A program made the translations under genes and the position numbers. Source: Treponema sp. (lineage in GTDB: Bacteria > Spirochaetota > Spirochaetia > Treponematales > Breznakiellaceae). From it: a stretch of 64,000 bases of DNA. The notes under the pieces were generated by a model, which made no database searches, was not told the origin of the DNA, and worked only from the letters and a program-made list of their open reading frames with translations. Below, one piece after another: positions 40,267 to 47,874 of this stretch. The stretch is taken from NCBI GenBank assembly GCA_031265435.1, contig JAISCR010000033.1, positions 1-64,000 of the forward strand, written 5' to 3'. The first letter of the stretch is position 1; every line of letters begins with the position of its first letter.

Positions 40267-40388
40267 GCACAAGCCGCCTCCTGGCGGCGCCGTACCATAA
40301 TTTCCTTATGCTCGTGGCCCGAAGGGACCCATGCACAAGCCGCCTCCTGGCGGTGTCTGTCGTACTATCACTTTCCTTAGTGTTCGTA
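40266..40388. repeat. Dispersed repeat, family B copies 2-3 in tandem
   Basis: A full 66-bp unit (40266-40331) followed by a partial one (40332-40388). Each begins TGCACAAGCCGCCTCCTGGC. On the minus strand each reads AGGAGGCGGCTTGTGCATG, a ribosome site plus start codon. The second unit opens a short frame MGPFGPRA before a stop; the first opens trpR. Confidence 0.8.
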
Positions 40389-40411
40389 CACGATTGTAAC
40401 AGTGGATACAT

Positions 40412-40524
40412 GAAGAATTTTATAAACCGCGAAGTCAAAGAAGTCGAATAAGTTTTTAAGAGACCCCCCCTCTTTCTCTTTCCTTCTTCGACTTTTTCGA
40501 CCTTGCGGTAAAATATTCTTCTTC
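40412..40524. repeat. Dispersed inverted repeat, family A copy 3
   Basis: The left arm GAAGAATTTTATAAACCGCG then AAGTCAAAGAAGTC is mirrored on the right by CTTCTTCGACTTTTTCGACC then TTGCGGTAAAATATTCTTC. This is the most symmetrical copy. It lies directly after the family-B tandem and before the gph-like gene's 3' end. Confidence 0.8.
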
Positions 40525-40567
40525 CGGTCTTGAGTCCACTACCCACAGTTTGAAAGATGTCAAGACA

Positions 40568-41221
40568 CTAGTTCAGGAAGGCTGAAATTTCTCCGGGGCT
40601 GTCGACGATCAGCGCGGCTCCCGCCTCTTTCAGCACGGATACGGGACGGAAGCCCCAACTAACTCCGAGGGGGAAACAGGCGGCGTTCCGCGCGGTTTCC
40701 ATGTCTACCTCGGAATCTCCCACAAAGATCGTGTCCCTAGGAGTCTTGTCAAGCTGCACAAGGATCTCCCAGACCGCCGCGGGATCGGGCTTGCGGGCCA
40801 TGTCCTGTCTTTCACCCTGAACAAGGTCAAAACTCCCCGCCGGAAAGAGTCCGTGTACCACAATCCGGGCTACCGGATCAGGCTTGTTGCTGATGACGGC
40901 GGTTTTAAATTTTTTGCCTCTCAGTTCCGCAATCAGTTCCGGGATGCCGGGGTAGGCCCTGGTGTGAACCAGCGGTTTTTCCGCATAGAAACGGGCCGCG
41001 TCCGCGGCTACGGCGGCGGCAATCTCCTCGGTTACGGTTTCCTCCGGCAGCGCGTCAAAGGCCAGCTTTTTAATTCCGTAGCCCACGATTCCCGGATACA
41101 TCTCCGGCGGCCGCCGCGGAAAACCGTGCAGTTCCAGCGCCCTGTTCATTGACGCTGCAATATCGGCAATGGTATCCGCCAGAGTACCGTCTAAATCAAA
41201 GATCGCACAGCTATATTTCAC
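40568..41221 (-). CDS. gph: Phosphoglycolate phosphatase-type HAD hydrolase
   Basis: A 217-residue HAD enzyme. Motif I FDLDGTLADTIADIAASMNR, motif II TAVISNKPD, motif III RKPDPAAVWEIL and motif IV FVGDSEVDMETARNA match Gph, which hydrolyses 2-phosphoglycolate. GTG 41221 lies 5 nt after the stop of the Uma2 gene, so translation is probably coupled. Other small phosphate esters remain possible substrates. Confidence 0.85.
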   Translation of the reverse strand: MKYSCAIFDLDGTLADTIADIAASMNRALELHGFPRRPPEMYPGIVGYGIKKLAFDALPEETVTEEIAAAVAADAARFYAEKPLVHTRAYPGIPELIAELRGKKFKTAVISNKPDPVARIVVHGLFPAGSFDLVQGERQDMARKPDPAAVWEILVQLDKTPRDTIFVGDSEVDMETARNAACFPLGVSWGFRPVSVLKEAGAALIVDSPGEISAFLN

Positions 41222-41226
41222 CGGTA

Positions 41227-41802
41227 TCAGCCGTCATCCCCGAAAACCGCTTCCAGGTTTACATCAAAACCGGGGAAAATATCTACCGGGACGGTATCTT
41301 TGGATTCGTAAGTCCGGGTAACAATTTGCCCGTCCTTAAAACGGTAGACGGTAAGACTCTTGTTTTCAGGGTTGATCACCCAGTATTCTCTGATACCCGC
41401 CTGCCGGTAAAGCTTGAACTTCCGTTCCATTTCGAAGGCGCTGTTTGAGGGGGAAAGGATCTCCACCGCCAGATCCGGGGCCCCGCGGCAGCCTTCGCTT
41501 CCCAGTTTTTTTTCATCGCAGATAACCAAAATATCCGGCTGGACAACAGTATCATCACTTTCATCTTCTTCGTAAAAAAGCCGCACATCATAAGGAGCGG
41601 AAAATACTCTACAGGGTTTGCCGTACAGATAATTGGCAATCTGCCGGAACAGTTCCCCGCTGATACTCTGGTGATATGTATTCGGCCCCGACATGGCATA
41701 GGCTGTACCATAAATGAGTTCGTAGCGTTCCCCTTCGGCAAGCTCCCATGCCTTGTAGTCGGCATAGGTAAACAATCGTTCTTCTTTTAGCACGGCGCCC
41801 AT
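41227..41802 (-). CDS. Uma2-family restriction-endonuclease-like protein
   Basis: A 191-residue Uma2 (DUF820) protein with a PD-(D/E)XK fold. Visible are FTYADYKAWELAEGERYELI, the acidic QPDILVICD and the core APDLAVEILSPSN with E as catalytic acid, then KFKLYRQAGIREYWVI carrying the lysine-like position. These proteins are abundant in cyanobacteria and treponemes; function is unclear and some may be transposon-related. GGGAGG with 5-nt spacing supports ATG 41802 over the longer frame. Confidence 0.82.
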   Translation of the reverse strand: MGAVLKEERLFTYADYKAWELAEGERYELIYGTAYAMSGPNTYHQSISGELFRQIANYLYGKPCRVFSAPYDVRLFYEEDESDDTVVQPDILVICDEKKLGSEGCRGAPDLAVEILSPSNSAFEMERKFKLYRQAGIREYWVINPENKSLTVYRFKDGQIVTRTYESKDTVPVDIFPGFDVNLEAVFGDDG

Positions 41803-41991
41803 AACAACCTCCCGGGTTCCCTCAGTGTCCAGTATAGGATATAGGATGAAAAAATGCCAGTATTTCCCCTTCAATCTATTCCCCTTCAATCGGGGCGTTG
41901 ATATTCCCCGGCCTTTCGGTCAGTATAATTACCGTAAGATGAGCGGAAAGGGAGACGCTTTTCTTGATACCTCCCGCGTAAGGAATTGCCG

Positions 41992-42969
41992 ATGGACAAG
42001 GTTTTGGAAGAACTGGGCAAGATTGGTATTGTACCGGTAATCAAAATTGACGATGTGGAAAAGGCTGTTCCCCTGGCACAGGCGCTGAAAGCCGGGGGAA
42101 TTCCCTGCGCGGAACTTACCTTTCGTACTGCCCAGGGAGAAGAGTCCATACGGAGGATTGCCGCCGCTGTACCCGGAATACTCCTGGGAGCGGGAACGGT
42201 TTTAAGTCCCTGCCAGGTGGACAGGGCCCTTGATGCGGGCGCACAATTTATCGTGAGCCCCGGTTTTAATCCCAGGGTAGTGTCCCATTGCAGGGAGAAG
42301 GGTATCCCCATTACACCGGGATGTTCCAATCCTTCGGACATTGAACAGGCCCTTGAAGCGGGCCTTGAAGTGGTAAAATTCTTTCCCGCCGAACAGAGCG
42401 GCGGTCTCGATTATATCAAGGCTGTTTCGGCTCCCTATCCTTCTCTGCGTTTCATGCCTACGGGGGGGATCAATGCCTCCAATATCGGTGTGTACAGCGC
42501 CTGCGAAAAGATACACGCGTGCGGCGGCTCCTGGATGGTAAAGGATGAATTTATCAACGCGGGGGATTTCGACAGAATCACTGCGCTTTCGCGGGAGGCG
42601 GTATCGGCGATGCTGGGCTTCCGTGTTGTTCACTTTGGGGTAAATTCAGGAGACGCCGTTTCCGCAGGGAAGGCCGCGGGGTTTTTCAGCGACATATTCG
42701 GTTTTGCGTCAAAGGACGGCGGCTCTTCGGTCTTTGCGGGGAACGCCATTGAAATAATGAAGATCGAGGACCCCAGGGGGAAGCACGGCCACATCGGCAT
42801 CGGTACAAACAGTGTCGGCAAGGCCGCTGCCTTCCTGGAACGCCGGGGTATTGCCCTTGACCGGGACAATGCCAAAAAAGACGCTAAAGGCAGGATCACG
42901 CTCCTCTACCTCCGGGAAGAGATTGCGGGCTTTGCCATTCACATTGAAGCCTCTCCTCATGCAGGCTGA
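41992..42969 (+). CDS. eda: KDPG/KHG aldolase fused to a VOC domain
   Basis: A 325-residue fusion. Residues 1-205 are a class I aldolase of the Eda type: GIVPVIKIDDVEKAVPLA, CAELTFRT, LLGAGTV, FIVSPGFNP and the Schiff-base lysine in EVVKFFPAE, with FMPTGGIN at the phosphate site. Residues about 212-325 resemble a vicinal-oxygen-chelate (glyoxalase) domain: VVHFGVNSGDAVSAGKAAGF and GHIGIGTNSVGKAAAFLERR. Eda cleaves 2-keto-3-deoxy-6-phosphogluconate to pyruvate and glyceraldehyde 3-phosphate. The VOC part may handle a reactive product such as methylglyoxal or be structural. AAGGA precedes ATG 41992. Its end overlaps the converging methyltransferase gene by 13 nt. Confidence 0.88.
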   Translation: MDKVLEELGKIGIVPVIKIDDVEKAVPLAQALKAGGIPCAELTFRTAQGEESIRRIAAAVPGILLGAGTVLSPCQVDRALDAGAQFIVSPGFNPRVVSHCREKGIPITPGCSNPSDIEQALEAGLEVVKFFPAEQSGGLDYIKAVSAPYPSLRFMPTGGINASNIGVYSACEKIHACGGSWMVKDEFINAGDFDRITALSREAVSAMLGFRVVHFGVNSGDAVSAGKAAGFFSDIFGFASKDGGSSVFAGNAIEIMKIEDPRGKHGHIGIGTNSVGKAAAFLERRGIALDRDNAKKDAKGRITLLYLREEIAGFAIHIEASPHAG

Positions 42970-43835
42970 ATTTTTCCACCCCGCAGGAGCATGACGTCTC
43001 CAAAGCCAAAGCGTTTTGCCGCCTTATCGGCGATACGTTTCAGCGGGAGCGGGGCAATTCCCGCGGCGAGTCCTCCCCAGGTAACACGTTTCTCAATGAC
43101 AAAACCATATTTCTCAAGAAGCCGGGAAAGTGTCCTGAGCGAAAAAAGGTAGAGATGATCAAAAATAGCGCTGCGCCAGTGTCCCCGGAAAAGCCGCGCC
43201 TGGAAACCCGCGATATTGGGAGTCGTTATGTAGATGCGTCCTTCACAGCCAAGCATCCGGTACGCTTCGGACACAAAGAGTGCGGGATCATTTAAGTGCT
43301 CTATGAGATGAGAGGCCAGAAGCACATCAAAACTGCCGTCCGGAAAACCGCATTTCTCAAGCGGCGTACCGCAGACATCAAGTCCCCGTTTTTCCCGCGC
43401 GTATTCCGCGGAAGGGGAAATTTCCACCCCGGTACAGTTCCAGCCCCGCTTCCGTAATTTTTCAAGCAGTGTTCCTGTTGCGCAGCCGATGTCTATAACA
43501 CGCGGATCATTACTGTTTTTCAGGAGTTCCTTTTCAAGGGTAAAAAAACCGGCGTCCGCAAGGGCGAGTTCCTGCAGGCGCAGAAAATTTGCTTCATTGT
43601 TTAGTTCGTAGGAAAGATAATCATTGCCGTGGGCCTCTCCGTAACGGGCGGCAATTTCCGAGGGAAAAGGCTGCGGGTTGATCTGCACAAGGCCGCAGTT
43701 TCCGCATCGTACATAGAAAAAGTCTCCGCATTTCAGCGCGGGCTTAAAAACATTTTCCCCGCATAAAGCGCAGGGAATCTGCCGCCGTCTTTCGTTTTCA
43801 ACGGGAGTAGACCAGGTCTTGACGGTCTTTCTCAC
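42957..43835 (-). CDS. Class I SAM methyltransferase with zinc ribbon
   Basis: A 292-residue methyltransferase. The N-terminus has CALCGENVFKPALKC and VRCGNCGL, a four-cysteine zinc ribbon. The SAM fold follows with VIDIGCATGTLLEKLRKRGW (about 111-130), the acidic VEIS end of strand 2, and LLASHLIEHLNDP at motif IV. This architecture is common in enzymes acting on sugars or surface glycans, but the substrate is unknown. GTG 43835 has GGAGAG 6 nt upstream. It converges on and overlaps the aldolase-VOC gene. Confidence 0.82.
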   Translation of the reverse strand: MRKTVKTWSTPVENERRRQIPCALCGENVFKPALKCGDFFYVRCGNCGLVQINPQPFPSEIAARYGEAHGNDYLSYELNNEANFLRLQELALADAGFFTLEKELLKNSNDPRVIDIGCATGTLLEKLRKRGWNCTGVEISPSAEYAREKRGLDVCGTPLEKCGFPDGSFDVLLASHLIEHLNDPALFVSEAYRMLGCEGRIYITTPNIAGFQARLFRGHWRSAIFDHLYLFSLRTLSRLLEKYGFVIEKRVTWGGLAAGIAPLPLKRIADKAAKRFGFGDVMLLRGGKIQPA

Positions 43836-43859
43836 TCCCCGCTCTCCGGAAGGCGCATC

Positions 43860-44726
43860 TTACTCAACCTGCAGACGGTACAGTGTACTCCGGTTGTTGC
43901 CCGCAATGTCCCCGGCAATCACTTCCAGGGTAGCCTGTCCCCGCGTAAGCCACACTTCTCCTACCTCGTAACGGGGGAAAGGCGCATAGATCTGTTTTAC
44001 CGGAGTAAGTCCGTTCCGGTACATAAGCTGTACACCGTCCCGGACAGATACCGTTTCAAACAGAAGGGAACCTGCCTCCGTCCCGTTAAAGGAGCAGATA
44101 ATCCTGTGGGGCGCAAGGGAAAATTCATTCGTATTGCCCAGGGCATCGGCGGCAGCCACCGCAATGGTATACCTCCCCTGGCTTAGAGTCCGCACCTGCG
44201 CAAGATCGACTCCTGCCCCCCGCTCTCCGGTAAGCCGTATGGATTGTATCACCGGCGCCTGTGTATCTTCCATGGGTGAAATAATCATCGAAGGATTCAC
44301 CCAGCGTCTCTCCCGCCGGTCAAAGAGCGAAAAGAAAAACCCCGAAACGGCGGCCCAGCCGGATTTGCCGGAAACCGCAATGGGCGTTCCCCGCGAGACG
44401 GTATCGCTTATATGGTAGGAGCGGGAATCATCATAGCGGCTGTAGATGCTGATTATGCCATCCCCGTGATCCAGGGCGGTCCATGCCCCCAGGGGGGAAG
44501 GCAGCCGGGAAGCGGTATCGCCCTTGCGCCGGGTAAAGAGCAGTTCCCCGTTATCCGCGGCCTGTATAAATCCCGAGCCCCTAAAGGCCGTGCCCAATAC
44601 CGGTTCTCCCCGGTTATTCCATCCAAAGTTATGTACCAGTTCCGCATCCTGAGAAGGCCAGTCCATGGCATTCAGGGCTCCGCAGAACAGAATCACCGCG
44701 CCGCACAGAAACACTGTTTTTTTCAT
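43860..44726 (-). CDS. Exported protein with degenerate M23 (LytM-like) domain
   Basis: A 288-residue exported protein with signal peptide KKTVFLCGAVILFCGALNA. The middle (about 65-140) keeps the outline of an M23 metallopeptidase: FIQAADNGELLF, HGDGIISIYSRYDDS, SDTVSRGTPIAVSGKSGW and later WVNP. However, the final HLHFE-type zinc motif is missing and the first ligand region lacks the usual HxxxD, so it should be inactive. The C-terminal part is beta-rich (QAPVIQSIRLTGERG). Degenerate LytM proteins such as EnvC regulate amidases, a possible role here. The start is uncertain: GTG 44735 is an alternative. Confidence 0.65.
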   Translation of the reverse strand: MKKTVFLCGAVILFCGALNAMDWPSQDAELVHNFGWNNRGEPVLGTAFRGSGFIQAADNGELLFTRRKGDTASRLPSPLGAWTALDHGDGIISIYSRYDDSRSYHISDTVSRGTPIAVSGKSGWAAVSGFFFSLFDRRERRWVNPSMIISPMEDTQAPVIQSIRLTGERGAGVDLAQVRTLSQGRYTIAVAAADALGNTNEFSLAPHRIICSFNGTEAGSLLFETVSVRDGVQLMYRNGLTPVKQIYAPFPRYEVGEVWLTRGQATLEVIAGDIAGNNRSTLYRLQVE

Positions 44727-44751
44727 TATCTTCACATCCCCTGTACAAACA

Positions 44752-45855
44752 CTATTTACTGCTTATCCGGAAGGCTGCCAGCGTATGGCCGCCTCCTATG
44801 TAGAGCATGGAGCCGGATCTTCCCAGAAAGACATCTTCGGTTTTGAAAGGAGCTTCAATAATAATTCTGCCGGGCATTTTGATTGCCACAAGATTTTTCT
44901 CTTTTCCCTGCCGGGCGGTAATAATAAAGAAAAGCCCGTCATGACCGGAAGTGTCCATTGCGACAATATCCCCTTCCAGGGGGAGGAATATCCGTTCCCG
45001 CCTGCTTATTTCGTAAATACCGATTCCTTTTTCCTGTTCATGAACAATTTTACTGTCGTTATCGATAAAGGAAATGTAGACAGCCCGCCTGAAACCGTCG
45101 GTGAGGAATTCATGATACACGACCCGGTAATCGGCTCCCGCCCCGTCGCCGTAACGGTCCAGCACCAAAAAACGCTGATCATCGATCCCCGAAATAATTC
45201 CCAGACGGTTTCCGTCCCTGGACATGGTACAGCCGAGAATCAGGGAAAGCCGGGAACCGCCGGGCTCAAAGTAGAAGATCCGTTTTCCTTCGGAATCCAG
45301 AACTTCCACCACCCCGTCGAGGGAGCCGGTCAACACCAATCCCGCGGCGGCGTCAATGCAGGTAAGCGGAGAGGCAAAATCGTAAGTCCAGAGAGTTTCC
45401 CCCTGTTCATCCAGGGCGCTCAGGGTATTCTGTTCATGCCCGATGAGAAAGATTCTTCCGTCAAGAAACAGCGGATAACCCCGGTTCTGTTCGATATCAA
45501 TGAGTTTTTCCCCATGAGGCCCCAGCACCTCGATAGAGGAAGGTTCCGCATCATACTGGGCCCACCTGTCCCGGGAAAGGGAAACAGAACCTTCAAGAGG
45601 GAGGTTCAGGACAAAACGGCCTTCCGCATCGGCATAGCCGAACCTGTCCCCCAGGCGGAAAGGGATAAGCGTCCCGTCGGAGGAATTTTCCGAAAGATTT
45701 CCCCCCAGGCTGATGGGAAACCCGGATTCAAGGGAGGAAAGCCAGCGGGGAAGCAGAATCGTCTCAACCGGTATGGGGCGGGCGGCAACAAAAAAGTACA
45801 CAACGAAGAGAATCAGCCCCAGAAAAATCCAGTATTTTTTTCTTTCCTTTACCAC
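44752..45855 (-). CDS. Membrane-anchored beta-propeller-like hypothetical
   Basis: A 367-residue protein with one N-terminal anchor (YWIFLGLILFVVYFFVAA) and a long beta-rich ectodomain. Repeats of about 40-45 residues with D-x-x-G turns are visible: FGYADAEGRFVLNL, LSALDEQGETLWTYDF, VEVLDSEGKRIFYF, FLVLDRYGDGAG. This pattern fits a PQQ/WD-type propeller. GGAG lies 6 nt before GTG 45855. It is 25 nt upstream of the degenerate M23 gene, so the two envelope proteins are probably co-transcribed and may act together at the wall. The family is not recognised. Confidence 0.6.
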   Translation of the reverse strand: MVKERKKYWIFLGLILFVVYFFVAARPIPVETILLPRWLSSLESGFPISLGGNLSENSSDGTLIPFRLGDRFGYADAEGRFVLNLPLEGSVSLSRDRWAQYDAEPSSIEVLGPHGEKLIDIEQNRGYPLFLDGRIFLIGHEQNTLSALDEQGETLWTYDFASPLTCIDAAAGLVLTGSLDGVVEVLDSEGKRIFYFEPGGSRLSLILGCTMSRDGNRLGIISGIDDQRFLVLDRYGDGAGADYRVVYHEFLTDGFRRAVYISFIDNDSKIVHEQEKGIGIYEISRRERIFLPLEGDIVAMDTSGHDGLFFIITARQGKEKNLVAIKMPGRIIIEAPFKTEDVFLGRSGSMLYIGGGHTLAAFRISSK

Positions 45856-45887
45856 AAAAATCTCCAGATATGGTATTATGATAGCTT

Positions 45888-46295
45888 ATGAACGAAATTT
45901 CAATGGACGACCTCTTCAGAGAGGCCAAAGATGCGGCTCTTAAGGCCTATGCGCCCTATTCGCGGTTCCGGGTCGGCGCGGCTCTTCTTACGGAAGACGG
46001 TTCCGTGATCACCGGATGTAATGTAGAAAACGTTTCCTTCGGCCTGACCATCTGTGCGGAAAGAAGCGCCGTTGTCCGGGCGGTGAGCATGGGTTACAGG
46101 GCCTTCAGGGCCGCGGCAATAGTCGGGCTTGATTCGAAGAACCCCGTCGCGCCCTGCGGCGCCTGCAGGCAGGTACTTGCGGAATTCATGCCTCCCGCCG
46201 CACCTGTCCGCTTCGGAAGTTCCGGGCCTGCCCTGGTGGATACCACGATTGGAGATCTCCTGCCCGCCAATAATCCCCTTGAACTGCCGGAATAG
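45888..46295 (+). CDS. cdd: Cytidine deaminase
   Basis: A 135-residue homotetrameric-type cytidine deaminase converting cytidine to uridine in pyrimidine salvage. The zinc motifs CAERSAVVRAV (glutamate as proton shuttle) and PCGACRQVLAEF are intact, with YAPYSRFRVGAALLTEDG and GCNVENVSFG binding the nucleoside. It fits with the uridine phosphorylase and deoC genes 30 kb away. No Shine-Dalgarno precedes the ATG; TATTAT lies 8 nt upstream, a possible leaderless or nearly leaderless start. Confidence 0.93.
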   Translation: MNEISMDDLFREAKDAALKAYAPYSRFRVGAALLTEDGSVITGCNVENVSFGLTICAERSAVVRAVSMGYRAFRAAAIVGLDSKNPVAPCGACRQVLAEFMPPAAPVRFGSSGPALVDTTIGDLLPANNPLELPE

Positions 46296-46370
46296 GCCGA
46301 ATACGGATTTCCCCCTGCAGTATGTGCATGCAGGGTCGTTTAGGCCGTTTTGGGTTTTTGTTCCGGTTTG

Positions 46371-46399
46371 TTGACATTTTTTGACATTTGTTACAGAAT
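46371..46399 (+). promoter_or_regulatory. Promoter with repeated TTGACATTT upstream of HTH-EIIA
   Basis: TTGACATTTT at 46371 is immediately repeated as TTGACATTTG at 46381. From the first TTGACA the 17-nt spacing gives CAGAAT at 46394-46399 as -10. The start of transcription then falls on the ATG at 46401-46407. Confidence 0.5.
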
Positions 46400-46400
46400 T

Positions 46401-47054
46401 ATGCTGATGATTGATGATGATATTCTGACAATCGAAGAAGTTGCCAAATACCTGCGGGTTTCGGAACGTACCGTGTATGACTGGGCCCAAAAGGGCGAGA
46501 TACCTTCCGGCAAGATCGGTACGGTGTGGCGTTTCAAAAAATCGGACATCGAAAAATGGGTCGATGACCGGCTTTCCGGCCACAGGTTCGATACCCAGCC
46601 GGCGGCAGTCCATCTGGACAGCATCATCTCGCCGGACAGAATCCTCTTTCTTGACTATTCACATAAACGGGACGCGCTTCTTGCCCTGGCGGATAACCTT
46701 GCCCTTGCGCCCCAGGTAAAGAACCGTCAGGAATTGGGCCAGGAAATTCTCAAACGGGATGAACTGATGAGCACAGCCATAGGGCGGGGAATCGCCATTC
46801 CCCATGTCAGACTCGCTTCGGTAACAGACCTTGTGGTGTCGGTCGGGATAAGCCATACGCTCATTTCGGATTTCAGCACCCTGGATGATGAACCGGTACG
46901 GCTTATCTTCATGATAGCGGCCGCCTTTAACCAGCATACCTACTATCTGCAGACCCTTTCCTTCTTCAGCGCCAGACTGAAAAACCGGGAACTGCGGGAC
47001 TCCCTCTTAAAGGCTCAGTCAACCCGGGAAGTCTATGACTTGCTGACAGAATAA
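46401..47054 (+). CDS. HTH domain fused to PTS EIIA domain
   Basis: A 217-residue two-domain protein. Residues about 8-58 form an excisionase/MerR-type helix-turn-helix (LTIEEVAKYLRVSERTVYDW then WRFKKSDIEKWVD). Residues about 75-217 are a fructose/nitrogen-type EIIA domain with the phosphorylatable histidine in GRGIAIPHVR (H135). No sugar-specific PTS membrane component is nearby, so this is likely a regulator whose DNA binding responds to the HPr phosphorylation state. There is no Shine-Dalgarno; ATG 46407 matches the predicted transcript start even better than 46401. Confidence 0.85.
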   Translation: MLMIDDDILTIEEVAKYLRVSERTVYDWAQKGEIPSGKIGTVWRFKKSDIEKWVDDRLSGHRFDTQPAAVHLDSIISPDRILFLDYSHKRDALLALADNLALAPQVKNRQELGQEILKRDELMSTAIGRGIAIPHVRLASVTDLVVSVGISHTLISDFSTLDDEPVRLIFMIAAAFNQHTYYLQTLSFFSARLKNRELRDSLLKAQSTREVYDLLTE

Positions 47055-47105
47055 AACCCAGGGCAAGGTCATTTACTTTCATGTTCCGGGAAACTACCAC
47101 GTTTT

Positions 47106-47190
47106 GGAAGAAATTTTAACCGCTACGTCGAAAAAGTCGAATAAGTTCCGGTACAAGGCCTCGTTTTCTCCTATTTTTTCGATTTTAGCC
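47106..47190. repeat. Dispersed inverted repeat, family A copy 4
   Basis: The left arm GAAGAAATTTTAACCGCTAC then GTCGAAAAAGTCGAATAAG is well kept; the right arm is decayed (CTATTTTTTCGATTTTAGCC). Its right end supplies the stop codon of the DUF3782-like gene. The upstream CGGGAAACTACCACGTTTTG also resembles the left flank of copy 1. Confidence 0.65.
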
Positions 47191-47790
47191 CTCCAGCGGC
47201 ACGAAACCCTCAGGCGATTCAAGGAGGCTTACCTGCTCGCCGTTCAGCTCATGTACAAAAAGACCGCTTTTCTGTGCACAGGCCCGTACTTCGGGGCTTA
47301 CCACCCCACCGGCTATTGCGCCAAGAAGTTTTTTCCCGCTTATTTCTCTTATCGTGTATTCCCGCATCAGCTCCATGCGTTTAAGGTGATGCTCTACATC
47401 CTCTTTGTCGGGTTCACGTTTCACCTCCACCGCCATTGCCCAGTCATCATCGGAAAGCAGAATGTCGATTTCGGTAAGCGGTATTTTATTTTTATCCAGC
47501 AGTTTGATACGTTGGAAAATCCGGTTGAAGTTGTAGGCGGGAAACTTCTCCCAGAGCCTTCCCGCCATAAGGGTTTCGATAAGCTCCCCCAGGGATCGGT
47601 TCATGCCGCCCATGTTTTTCGACAATTTCCTAATCTCCTGGGACGTTTTCCTAACCTCCCGGGCCGTTTCCTTAACCTCCCGGGCCGTTTCCTGAATCTG
47701 CTTGTCTGTTTCCTTGAACTTCTTGTCCGTTTCCTGAAACATTGCCCAGACGTCTTTAAAGGTCAGTCCCTTCGCCGGTGTTCCTGCCAT
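47185..47790 (-). CDS. DUF3782-like coiled-coil PD-(D/E)XK protein
   Basis: A 201-residue protein. Residues about 15-60 are heptad repeats built from near-identical 21-bp units (QETDKKF, KETDKQI, QETAREV, KETAREV, RKTSQEI), a clear coiled coil. The C-terminal part has the nuclease-like core TEIDILLSDDDWAMAVEVKR with D and E-x-K positions kept. Such proteins are recurrent in treponemes and other bacteria; activity is unproven. AGGAG precedes ATG 47790. The stop codon comes from the adjoining repeat. Confidence 0.72.
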   Translation of the reverse strand: MAGTPAKGLTFKDVWAMFQETDKKFKETDKQIQETAREVKETAREVRKTSQEIRKLSKNMGGMNRSLGELIETLMAGRLWEKFPAYNFNRIFQRIKLLDKNKIPLTEIDILLSDDDWAMAVEVKREPDKEDVEHHLKRMELMREYTIREISGKKLLGAIAGGVVSPEVRACAQKSGLFVHELNGEQVSLLESPEGFVPLEG

Positions 47791-47874
47791 AGTTTACTCC
47801 TACCCAAATATACCCTTTCTCCCCAAAATCGTCAAACATTGGCGGCTCATTTCCGAAAGCCGGATAAGTCCCCC

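Noticed and set aside
40465-40472. Short C tract as a phase-variation site
   Set aside because: Seven to eight bases inside a repeat element and not in a promoter or gene; too short to slip often.
40256-40546. A 96-codon minus-strand frame ending in repeated RRRLVHG peptides
   Set aside because: It is a translation of repeat families A and B, not a gene; the peptide repeats mirror the DNA units.
44665-45891. A 408-codon plus-strand frame opposite the propeller gene
   Set aside because: No domain pattern, no ribosome site, and the opposite strand shows a membrane anchor and repeat structure.
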